Positions 1 through 12,000 of a stretch of DNA of 64,000 nt are shown here, piece after piece. Source of the stretch: Enchytraeus crypticus. Taxonomy: Eukaryota > Annelida > Clitellata > Enchytraeida > Enchytraeidae. The notes beneath the pieces are model-generated. The model saw only the letters and a list, made by a program, of their open reading frames with translations, was not told the origin of the DNA and made no database searches. Within the stretch, counting starts at the first letter, position 1, and each line of letters opens with the position of its first letter. The DNA lies in NCBI GenBank assembly GCA_905160935.1, contig CAJHZI010000642.1:1449501-1513500 (forward strand), given 5' to 3'. Made by a program: the position numbers and the translations under genes.

Positions 1-914
1 ATTAAGCCAGATTGTTACAGTGAAAACGATTGCTGAAGACTCGTCTATTTAAGACAGAAGAGCAATTAGGCCTCAGTTCATGAAACTTAAAATCCAAAAC
101 AATACCTGGTCTAATATTGCCTCTAGAATCGTTAGCCTACGTATTGCAAATGCTTAATGTTCTTAAACTGAAAGCACAAAATCAGTTGTGAAAATCAAAA
201 CATTCTTACTCAGAAAGTACACGTGTAAATCATATTTTTTCAGTAAAACTGCTATAATATTGTAGACATTTATGCTCACTGTGAATCACATAGTTAATTA
301 TAGCTAAACAAAAAGGTTTCATAGATTGTAGCTTCGTGTTAAACAAAATAACTACATGTGCCAAATAAAAATAAATTCGGAATAAAACATAAATGAACTC
401 AATGAAAGTCTAAGTTTGATTTAAGGTCTCAGCATTGAGAGCCCTATTGCTGCGCCACTTATAAATCCTAGTTATTTTTAATGGTTAGGCGAATTATGAT
501 AATTCTCTTAAGTCTTAACCATTTTATGAATAGGACTATGTAGAATTTTTGCAATTCTACCTAGCTTTCTGTCATGAATTTAATTAGAACTACGATTAGT
601 ACAGTCAAAGATATTTAAACAGGTTTTTCTTTATTCAAAGAGTACAGTTCAATGTACTCTTTGTACCTCCTTTCTTTAAACCCTTTATCTTTGAACTGAT
701 TTTCTGGCTTTTGGCATTTACACCGTTTTTTGACCTTTTTTGCTGTTTTTGACCCTTTTTTGCTCGCCGACTTGATTTTGTCGCAATAGTGTTCGATGTT
801 GTCATTGATGTTGTTGAGTATTCTTACCCAGTGAGGTCATGTAAAATACTGATATGGCTCCACAGGCGATGCTGCCCATCCCATTTGTTTACATATTGTA
901 TTAAACATAAAAAA
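1..914. other. Unannotated AT-rich sequence
   Basis: I see no coding exon, RNA gene or repeat that I can name here. Confidence 0.5.
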
Positions 915-1158
915 GTAAACACGCATTATAGTGAAATGATCAACTATGGTGATATCTATCACTTTTAATACCACACGTTTAAACCGTTAGGCAATTTAGT
1001 TCATTTTCCGTATAACCGTCCAGTGGATGTCCGAGATTTTACTCTCAGATCAGCGCGGCTGGGATTCGATCCCACGAAGGTTCAATGCACATCACGAGGA
1101 TCTGTCATTTAAAACTTCATGACGTTATCCCTACCGGCCCTACGCTATTGAGACATTT
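915..1158 (-). mobile_element. SINE-B (tRNA-derived), copy 1
   Basis: It is a reverse copy of the family best seen at 6083-6312: A-box-like TAGCGTAGGG, B-box region GGATCGAATCCCAG, a CGCGCTGATCTGAGAGTAAA segment, and the 3' part ending in GATATCACCATAGTTGATCA and CACTATAATGCGTG. Confidence 0.75.
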
Positions 1159-1255
1159 TAATATACATAGTATATTATTTATTATAATAAGTAATAAAAT
1201 ATATATTGTAATATATAGATATATATAGTATATATATATATATATAATATTCAGG

Positions 1256-1330
1256 CACATTGATCATAATCCTAAGATATGGTGATACCTATCACTTGTT
1301 AATACCATATGTTAAACCTTTGGACAGTTA
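1256..1330 (-). mobile_element. SINE-B 3' fragment
   Basis: The stretch TTGATCATAATCCTAAGATA, GGTGATACCTATCACTT, TAATACCATATGTTAAACC matches the reverse complement of the SINE-B 3' end. No tRNA-like part is present. Confidence 0.5.
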
Positions 1331-1659
1331 TTTACTCACTATTTGTTGAATTTTTAGACTCTACAGTAAAAGTAAAAATAGTAGTTAATGACAAAAAAGT
1401 ATTTAAGTTTTCATAATATTTTGCTACATCGAAAAGTGTTAAACACCACTTGGCCATATAATGCAAGGCTGAATTATGCATTTTAGACCTGTATGATATC
1501 TAATAATTGTTACTACTTATCTTTTTAATAGGTCTACTTTGCGTCCAGATATTTGCTCCTATTCTTCCATTTTCACTATGTATGGCAGTCTGAAAATACA
1601 TCTGTTCTACAATTTAGTAAAATAAGATAGAAGAGCATAGAATTGATTATAGGTCTTAT

Positions 1660-1792
1660 GTCATGGATCTGTCATTAGGCAGTACACTGAGAGAGGGAGA
1701 GAGCGAGAGTCATGGATCTGCCATTATGGATATATATCATGGATCTGCCATTAGGCAGTACACTGAGAAAGGGAGAGGAAGATTATCTGTAC
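1660..1792 (+). mobile_element. Retroelement tail E2, two to three tandem partial copies
   Basis: CATGGATCTGTCATTAGGCA, GTACACTGAGAGAGGGAGAG, then again CATGGATCTGCCATTAGGCA and GTACACTGAGAAAGGGAGAG. It corresponds to the 3' end seen at 39880-39925. Confidence 0.6.
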
Positions 1793-3017
1793 CGTTCCTG
1801 TCTCCTAGCGTAGCCCCTTAATCATTCCACGAATATTAAACAGTAGCAGGGAAGAAACTAAGTTTACTTTATTACAAAGCTTATTAAAGAATAATATTCG
1901 TGTTGGCTCTTGTGAGAAGAATTTTGCTATTTTTAAAGTCTATTCCGATGTTTGCTAATATTCTGAGGTATATTCTTGTAGGATTATTTCTGATCATGTT
2001 TGCTTGAGTGAGGAGGCCAAAATGTTGGTGATTAGTTTCAAGAAGGAATTGGCTCGTGAAATGACGTTTGATTGAGAATTAAATAATCTCTAATGGGCTC
2101 TATTCTCTGTAACTGCAGTCTACTTGTGTAGTAACAGAGTGTTCGCATAGTGTGAGAACGCATGGGAACGCTGTTTTGTTACCTTTTCCTGATGGGAATG
2201 GCATTCCTGTTGGAAATCGTAAAATTTAGTAGGAATGACATTCCCCCTGCAGTCCCTATCCTCTTCAGGATAGGATGGAATGGCATTCCACTCAGCTAGG
2301 TTCAGCATGTATTACTATTAAGTCTGTTAACACCAAGATGAAAGAAAGCTGCAATATTTTGTGACAGTGACCTAAACAAATAACTAAAGATTTTAGTAAA
2401 AGCACCTAAAATCATACTATGTTAATAATACTTTAGCATTCCCACAGATTCCACCTACAAGTTGTTCCTAAAGGGAACTGGGTGAAATGCTGTCTAAAAG
2501 AAAAATTAACTGTTGAGAACGCCACAAAAAATATTATATGTCTCATTGTCATATGCGTTCCCACACCTTTCATAGTACAATTCCATCACTGAATGACAGT
2601 GAATGTAAGAAAGCCTGGTAGCAATTCTGGTAAATTCTTGTAAATTAAAATACAGTAATACTTTTAATCTTTTTCAACGTACTTGCGTCAAAAATTTTAG
2701 AAGAATTTTCTCATGGACTATTCCTTTTTTACTCCTCTTTTCTTAATATATTAAATTTTACGTAACCTATTTAAGAATCGGCATAGTAATAGCCTGTGCA
2801 TCTTAATTTATAATTATTGTCAATTGTTTGACTTATAGATTGATTTTAGGTAGAAAAGAAATGTCACATCTCTATAAATAGTTTTTAAAAAATATACATA
2901 GTACCATTTAAAATTCTTCTATTAATAGATAAATGGACTATAAATAGAAAATAGAATGAAAGCTGCAATGAAAGATACAACATGGAACTCAATGATTGAT
3001 CGACATTTATAGAAGAA
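1793..3017. other. Upstream region of the TTLL gene
   Basis: Must contain the 5' UTR and probably the promoter, but no site stands out. A GAATGCCATTCC-type inverted motif recurs around 2196-2290. Confidence 0.4.
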
Positions 3018-6000
3018 ATGGAGAGGCTAGCTAAGCGATGTCTAATAATATTCAGACTACGGCGTTTCCATCATCGTTATCTTTATCTTACCCTACTGCT
3101 GCTCTTAAGTTTATTCTTCTATATCATCCTGTTTCTAAATATTGATGAACCGGTGTCTAAAGCAATTGTTGAAGTAAATAGGCCACACCCTACTGACAAA
3201 TCCGCTTCTAAAATAGATGTTGAGCAGCCATTGAATTTGAATAATAATGGGCCTGTTGTATGGATCTATGGTGGACAGGTTAGTTATTGTAATATTGAAA
3301 TTAATTTCAATTAAATATTGTACTAGATTTGACTTCAAAGATTTGGACTTGTATACTTTACACAAAGTTGTTATTATTTAAATTTTAAAATTACATAATT
3401 ATTGTATGTCTGGATTGAAATTAAAAAACTCATTATGAGTTCATTGTATTTGAAAACTAAGTATATTGGTAATCTACTTATATAAGGATTGAAAATATGG
3501 GTAACATTAAATTAACCTGGTAGTTCTTGAAACAAGAATGGATGTAGCTGAACTGGTGGCTTACTTTTCGACAAATTCATGAAAATATTCAGGATAAATG
3601 CTATTTATTTCAATCAATCAATCGATAAGAATTTGACATCCGGTTCTCTGCCATAGAGCAATGTTAGGACGTCTCTTGCAGACTCTGTACAAACATACGC
3701 CAAAATACCACACTATGACAACTGAGTATGCAAAGACTACAAGAGAAAGCGAGATCAAAACAGTATAAGTCCAAGATTCAAGGCAAGATGAATTATGCCA
3801 TTCATATTTTTGTTACATGGACGCCTAGTTGTTTCTAAATAACTTTGATGCTGTAGGCCTAGATATGTTTGTATAATTAACGTTTGTTGATATTAATTTT
3901 TACACTGTTCTATGTTGTATGTCATGCTTACAATTTCAGCATGACCTGAGCATATTTCGTAACATCAGACGGGTGTTTGAGAGGGTGGGATATAAGGTAT
4001 ATTTGACTGATAGCCTAGGGACTATGTCCTCACCCCCGGACATGTGGGACGTACTGTGGTCCCATGATTATCCGTTTGGTCCTGATCGCAATCAAATCTC
4101 TGATCTAACCCCACATCAGAAGGTTTTTTCCCTAATTGTTCACTGTACATGTTATTCTATGTTTGTTCACTGTACAAGTTATTCTATGAGGCTGTCGATT
4201 GGTCAGTGGAGTGTTCTTTGCATCTTGCAGATATTATTATGTAAATTATATGATGATGTTAATTATATAATAATGTCTTCGGGATTGTGATCTAGTCAAT
4301 AAATCATTCAATCAAATTGTGTATCCACTACGCTATTAGCTGATTTTACTGACAATTATTCTTATGACTAATGCACTACTAATTACTCTTTATAGTTTTG
4401 AGTAATGGAAATTAAAAGCTCATAATAATTTAATTTAATTTCTGATAATTAAATACCAGTGTAAATATGCATTATGCGAACTCCCTAAGGGTATGTTTAT
4501 TATGTATTTTAATATTTACATTTTTAAATTACAATAGGTTAATCACTTCCCAGGAACAGGATTTCTGACAAATAAAGCAACCCTTGTTCACTTGAACACA
4601 AGTTTTGTGCCTAAAGCCTTCGCATTGCCTCAAGATCGCGCTGCCTTGATGAAATATGTAAGTGTATATTACTGCATTTCTATAACTTGAGTCTATTTAT
4701 TAATATTCTATAATAAAGATGGTACAATATTTGGAAACATTTCTTGCTTACATTAGAAAATTAAATTAAAGAAAATAACTGTGTTGTAACTGTCGTTCGG
4801 CTTAAAGCTGAACTTTGTAGATATTAAGAAATTTGTAGATTTCTGGACCCTAAACACTCACCAATCAAATGCCCTTTCTGACGTTGGTTTGGTTCTTAGT
4901 GCTTTGTCGCCTTTTACGATGCGTGCAGGCCATGGTTGGTCTATTCTTCAGCAACCCAGCTACAACACTGGTAAACATATGCAAGCATAGACTCTTGCAT
5001 TAACATCCAAAAGGATAGATACCTTTCTTCAGTGTAATAATTAAACTTCAAAGGTAATTTTTCATAGTTACACTCAGTTTTCACTGTCGCCGCGTTTGAA
5101 TATTATGCCTTTTTCCATTGGACTGGTTTCTAATAATTTGTATCGAAGTGGTGAGGACAAATATTCTTTTTGTTTTATAATTATGTGTAAGTAATATTGT
5201 TCCATTAACTCTTTTACTTTATCTAATCTTTTTGCTTAACGCATTTGCTATGTAATTGAAGTATATTCTGTAAGAGATGTAATTTTAAAGTATTTCTCTA
5301 CATTGTGACCTGAGGTGTACTCGTATTGTAAAATAATTCTACATATTCGTCGGGGTACTGTTTACATTTTGATTTTCTATGCTTTTTAAAGCATTAACTT
5401 CTTATTTTAAGTGTCAGTTGTGCATTTTTGTTTTTTAATTTTTTTTATAGTATAGTTAAGTTACTATATTTGGAGGTCTGATAATGTTTCTTAAATTGTT
5501 TAAAATGTATTTTATTGTTTTTAATCAATTTTAAGTGTATTTTGAAGAATCTGCTATGTATTCTTGTTTCAGGCTCATGATCACCCGGAGAAGTTATGGA
5601 TTCACAAGGGCAATAGACATCGAGGCATTCAACTTGCCTCTTCTCTATCGGGTTTGATGATTTCTTTTTGCCAGTGTTAAAGAACTGTGGCTCTATAAAC
5701 CATGGCTTTTCCCCATGGTTTTTGGTTCAATACTTAAATAGCTAGGATAAATCATTATCATAATACTGAATGAGGAAAAATTGAGACTAAGATATATTAT
5801 AAGATATGATTTAAAAGTTTTTGATGCAACTTTATCGCAGCTGATACTTCAGAAAATTATATACTATCATATTTGACTGGAGAATTAGTAGGATTATAAG
5901 ATCTAGTGAATTCAAGAATAGCTGATCTTATTAACTCATAGTCTAATGGTCAAGCTTATTAACTTTAAAGAATTAATTGTTTAGAATTATAGATTAATTA

Positions 6001-9000
6001 TCAAACAGGAGACCTGTCATTTCTGGCTATCAATATATTTTGTAAGCATTTGGCTGTAAATATGAATAATTGACTGCTAGGTCTTAATAGCATAGGGGTA
6101 ACGTCGTGAACGTTTACATGACAGATCCTAAGGTGAATTAAACTATTGTGGGTTCGAATCCCAGCTGCGCTGATCTGAGAGTAAAATCTCGGACATTCAC
6201 TTGACTGGTTATACAGAAAATGGTCTAAATTGCCCCACGGTTTAAACATGTGGTATTAAAAAGTGATTGATATCAACGTAGTTGATCATTTCACTATAAT
6301 GCTTGTTTACTTTTTAACTTTTTACGTAATCTCTCTTCAATTAGAACGTCTTCCATGTATTAATTCTATAATTTGGAGTTGCATAATTAATGGACCTTTC
6401 CATTGTAGCTTATGAGTTTGACTTTGGTTTCCTAGTGCTTTATGTTGTCTTAGACAACAGTAACACCCTAATTGTTTTATTGTAGTTAAATGTTGTTGTC
6501 ATTTTATTAAATGAATTTAACTCTCCTATAGTTTTGTATGTTGTGATTTCTACTTTGATGTATTTTGTTGGTTTACAGAGATAGACTTGAACAGATCTGA
6601 CAAGTTTGTGCAGGAGTATGTAGATGATCCTCTGCTAATAGATGGAAGGTCTGTTCTGCAAATATTAAACTGTTGAACATTAGATCTTCTACTGACAGAC
6701 AGCTAATGCCATCTAGCTACTTGTAATCCTTGTCCACTCTATAAGTCTTGATATCTCAAGGCAGCGTTTCCAAGCAGCTTACAGGGCCGGACAAATTGAT
6801 GCCAGATTACACTAGTTGTACGCCATGAAGTGCAAAGATTGTATCGTTACTTTTAATCGATTTAATTTTTATTTTCTGAAACTGTTGGTAACTTGTAGCG
6901 CCTGTGTTAGGAGAAACACTCTTATTTATACCTCTTACAAGAGTAGCCATTAGCTACTAATGACTTATTAGTTGTTAGCTGCTGCTGTAACCAATCAGGC
7001 TGCTGTAACCAATCAGGCTGCTGCTGTAACCAATCTGGCTGCTGCTGTAACCAATGAGGCTGCTGCTGTAACCAATCAGGCTGCTGCTGTAACCAATTAG
7101 GCTGCTGCTGTAACCAATCAGGCTGCTGCTGTAACCAATCAGGCTGCTGCTGTAACCAATCTGGCTGCTGTTGTAACCAATCTGGCTGCTGCTAGGGGAT
7201 AGTCTGCGTTAATGAGATGATTTTCTGCTCTTTCACATTCTGTTTCAAAGAAACGTACTTTTACATACATTTTTCTTTTAAGTACATTTTTACATACATT
7301 TTTCTAGTGTAATAATACATGTATATGATGTTGTTTAACATTCTATGATATTGTTACATTCTCTGTCGGAGGTGTATTATGTATTATGTATATTATGTTC
7401 TTTAATATTCTATGATATTGTTATATTCTATGTAGGAGGTTTGACGTAGGCTTGTACGTTACCATAACATCTATTAATCCCCTACGGGTCTATATTTATC
7501 AGGGAGACTGGCTCGTCAGGTTATAAACTGATCCTACTACGAATAGTCTTGCGAATAGAATTGAGAAATCGTTGGCTTGTTCTAGTTTATTTACTGTTAT
7601 TTTACAGTTCAATATTAACCAGAGTTTTAAGATTTATTACTTTTTGCGAGCAGAATCTTATTAACTGAGGAATGGATTTTATTTTAATAATTTAAAGGTA
7701 TCTGAATTAAACACATCGTATGGGTTATGTAAAATAAACTGGCTGTCATAAACATTACCGACATCACCACTGGCTGGAGCCAGTGGCGATGTCGGTAAGA
7801 TACTATACCGTGAATCAGTATGTACGGGGTTCTAATCCTGGGCTCGCCTGTCACTGACAACGCTTTAGAGTGAGCAAACTGACATTAACATTAGCCTTAG
7901 CCTTGTATTATGCTAATTTAAGCGCTTGTAAACTGCGGATCAGTATTTTCAGATTTCTTAGCTCGCCTGTCACTTATATCCTTTCAAAATATGAATCTGA
8001 AGCTAATGTTCACCTTAATTTGAGCTTTTCAGCCTTGTAATGGCAGCACTGTAACTAGTAGACCAGACAATTTAATTACTGACGCTGCTGCATAAGCTGC
8101 TACCATTTATTGTAAAGTCTCATTTTTAATAACTTAATAAGCGAGTGTGTGAAACCTGGGAGAGTACTAACAAAGTTAAGCAGAAACCAAACTATTTCAA
8201 TAAAGATGTTTTAGGAGAATCTTAAATATTCATTTCTGGGATCACATCAAAAATGAAACTGTACTCGAAAGATCTGGCCAAAAAAAACTAGATTAAATGG
8301 TTACTGAAAGAAGGTTGAGGTTCTTGGTATCCATCCACATGCATTCTTATTGAGAATGCATGTGGATAGATATGTAAGACTGCAATTAGCTGGAAGCCAA
8401 ATCAAGGAAAAAGGAAAAGAGGAAGACCTAGAAATACTTGGGTCAGTACGATCAACAAAGATTTGAAAACTTAGAACATTCCATGGGAAGATGCTGTGAG
8501 AGTTTCTGATGATAGAAATGAATGGATGAATGTTGCTGCCCTATGTTCTGCTTAGAACGGAAGGAACTGATGAATTAGTAGCATTGCAAACAAATACACT
8601 TGTTCTGGACTGGATATCTCCTGATTTCAATACTCCAATTTTTGTTAATTCTCTATGAAAACATGAACTGATGGTCAAAATTTCGATTCTCAGCCAAATT
8701 TGTCTTTAAGTCAATTATTCTTCAATTTATTACTGGCTAACCGTCGACCCGTTGGTCATTCCGTTACTGAATGCATTTTCTACGTTGTGAGTTACTGTTT
8801 TGCAAATCATGAAGATAAATAAACCTGTCGTGAAGGTATGCCTTTATTTTATACCTGAATTGAATGTTGATAAATGATTATATATTTAGCTTTCATTTGT
8901 TTGTAGATTCTGTCCGAAAGACTATCACCCGTTCAACGTGTCAGATACGGAGAAATATGTTATCTCTGATAACTATACGCCTATATGGGAGGTATGTGAT

Positions 9001-12000
9001 AGGTCGAGTAATTTTGTAAAAATGCCCGTTATTAGAATAGTCATTTATGCGATTTTTTAGTTTCAGCCTACTTGAAGATGTCCTGCTCTTCATTGTTAAT
9101 GGAAACTGTACTGGCTTATTAGAAATACAGGCAGAAAACCGTTAAAAATTATATCAGAAGTTAAGAAATTATTTTCTTGATATCTAACTTGTACAAATTC
9201 TTATTAGAAATGTTACTTTTCATCACGTATTACAATGATGTAAAGGTAGGTATGTTTGTTGTAGTGTGTTCAATGTCAGGCTCAGACGCTCGTCGCTTCT
9301 TTTCTGGGCTTCTGAGTTACCGATACTAAAGTTTATTTTTGTCTACTGTATAACGGCTTTCACTTATCAGTGGATGCTAGTCACTTGACAATTGTGGAAT
9401 ATACAAGTATGTACGTTGTCTGATTTATCCTAATAAAGGGTGTTTAGTTAAGTTGTAGAATATGCATATATGTATATTGTCTGGTTTATTATAATAAGAG
9501 TGTTCAATATAATTGTATAAACATTATTCGCTGTTATATAATTCAAGCATAATTAATGCTCACTCTCTCTCTCTATCTCTTTCCTAGTGTGCTGCCCACT
9601 GGCAGGTCCATGGTATATAATGTCTCACTCCGTTGCTCTTCTTTATTTTATTTTTCTTCAGTTGCTATTTATCTCAATTTGGATAGGATTAGATTTACTA
9701 AGACACTTTTTATTATCTATGTTATTATTTATGCTGATGTATAGCACTTTAACTTCATGCATTAGTCAGTATAGCTTAGTATTTATCAATTATATTACTC
9801 ATCATTATATCGCAGACATAGAGATTTCTCCAGAAACGGCAATGTTTATAATGTAAGCTATTGGTCTTGCATATCAGATTGTCTTCATATTATGTTCCTT
9901 TTCGTTAAGTGTTAATGAGTGTAGATAGCTCTGGAACTAAATTGACAGAGTCTGCTTTATTGCGTATTTCAGATGCCTTCGTTTAAAAATCTCTTTAATG
10001 TCTTGGAATATTCAAGAAGAGCATCTATGTTTACCTTTCTTAGATCCATAGGTGAGTTTGTCACTAGTTACCAGCAATTGAATGTTAAATAACAAGGCCA
10101 TTAAATTTAACTATTCAATATTGAGTACAGTCTACTCGTGTTGTGATCAGGCTGCTGAAAACTGCACGTATTGTAAAAGGCGATAAAGCACTAAGACTCA
10201 AATCAATATCAGAAAGCACATTCAGAAGATGAGCACCTATGCTCGAGAAATAGCTACAAAATTTTCAAAATTGAATGGAAAAGTTCCTCATACGACAGAG
10301 ATTAGTAAAAGGTCTATTCGTATCCTAGTTAAACTGGGATTTAAGGAAAGAAGGTGATGATTATGATGACGATGATGATGTTGATGATGATGATGAAGAA
10401 ATATACAATTAGCTAATTGACTAAAAATAATTTCAATTATTCTTTTAGTCAAAAAAATCTATCAATGTAAAAGAGTTGTCTCTATTACTTCATCTATATA
10501 CTATTTCTGAGGTAAAATGATGAGTGATTCTGTATTGACCAAAGAATTTGAGTTACTGATTGTTTTATTAATAGATTGATTATTTGTTATGGAAAAATTT
10601 AACAGGATATTAATTAAAATAGTAAATTTTCAGTTTTACTCGATTAGTTAATTAATTGCACAGTCATAATTATTTTTATATAATTGAAATTAATTAATGT
10701 ATAAATTGTATAAGTATTTTTACTAACTAAATATCTTAGTTAAAGGTTCCAAAAATAAATAAATCGATGAATACATTCTTTTAAATGCTCGATTGATTGA
10801 TCTATTGGTCATCTACTGTTGATCGACATGTCATGGACTGCTTGATTAAATTGATTTGATTGATCAATAAATATATAATCTAATGAATTGATTTGCTGTC
10901 TAAGGTAAAGATCCAGACTTATTGAATAAGAGGTTTGAGTCAGCTATTCGAGAAGTGCTGATACGTAAAGAGCCAGAGCTGATTGAGGCTCTTCAAGAAT
11001 TCAACGCCAGGTTGGTTTTTGTCTCAGCTCCAGATTAATGTACTAAATTCTTCATTGGTCGCTATCTGAGATCTACTGAGCTTGACGTAACGTTAGTGAA
11101 ATAACGTCGATGGCTCTCGTGTTTTTTCTACCTAACGGTGGATTAGATAGGAATGAATTGTCTGCTTAAAATTAATTGTCTTAATTAATTGTCGTAATTT
11201 TGTCTATCACAAAAGCCCGCGACCACTTGGCAATAAGCTAGCGTAACTAAATAACTATATGTCTACTGGGTTAGTTAAACTAAATGAAATGTAATTTTGC
11301 TGTCTGTTAGGCTATTTTGGTTTGCGAGATTAAATAACAATACGATATTATTTTCCGGAATTTAAATTTTTTACCAGAACTCTTATCAGCTGTACTGCGT
11401 CACAAATAAAAATCTAATTGTAATTGAAATATAACGAATTCTACTTAAAACGTAACCTATATAACTGATAAAGTTTCTTAAAACTAACCACCTAAGTCAC
11501 TTCTGCAGCCTCTTAGGTAGTGAATTTTGCAATAATTAATTTCATCATTCCGAAGGAAAAGACCACTTATCAACATCTCTAGCCATTTTAACTTTAATAA
11601 TATTGTATATTGGATCAGACCACTACGGAGAGTACTATTCAAAACTTCAAGTCTAACTCGTTGATAATTATTACGTTAATGAAGAAAATTTTCCCGAAAA
11701 TATTTCTATAAGTTTTATATACATTGTAGATGATTATTCATTTGTATGTTTTAATTTGTCTGTACATACAAATTATTATCTAAGCTTTTTTCTGTTTGTA
11801 TATTAGTAAGGATGATAAGTTCAAGTAAATCTAGAAATATCTGAAATCAGTGTCATTAATCTATGCAGACATTTCTTTGAGATGGTTCGGTTTGACTTTG
11901 TGGTGGACAGTCAGTTGAACGTGTATCTGATGGAGGTCTGTATAGTAGTTGTTTTTTTGGTCGTATGATTACACACATGACAACTGTTAGTGTTTACAAA

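Noticed and set aside
3919..4290. 123-codon frame read as a stand-alone gene
   Set aside because: 3940-4122 is exon 2 of the TTLL gene; the rest of the frame is intron.
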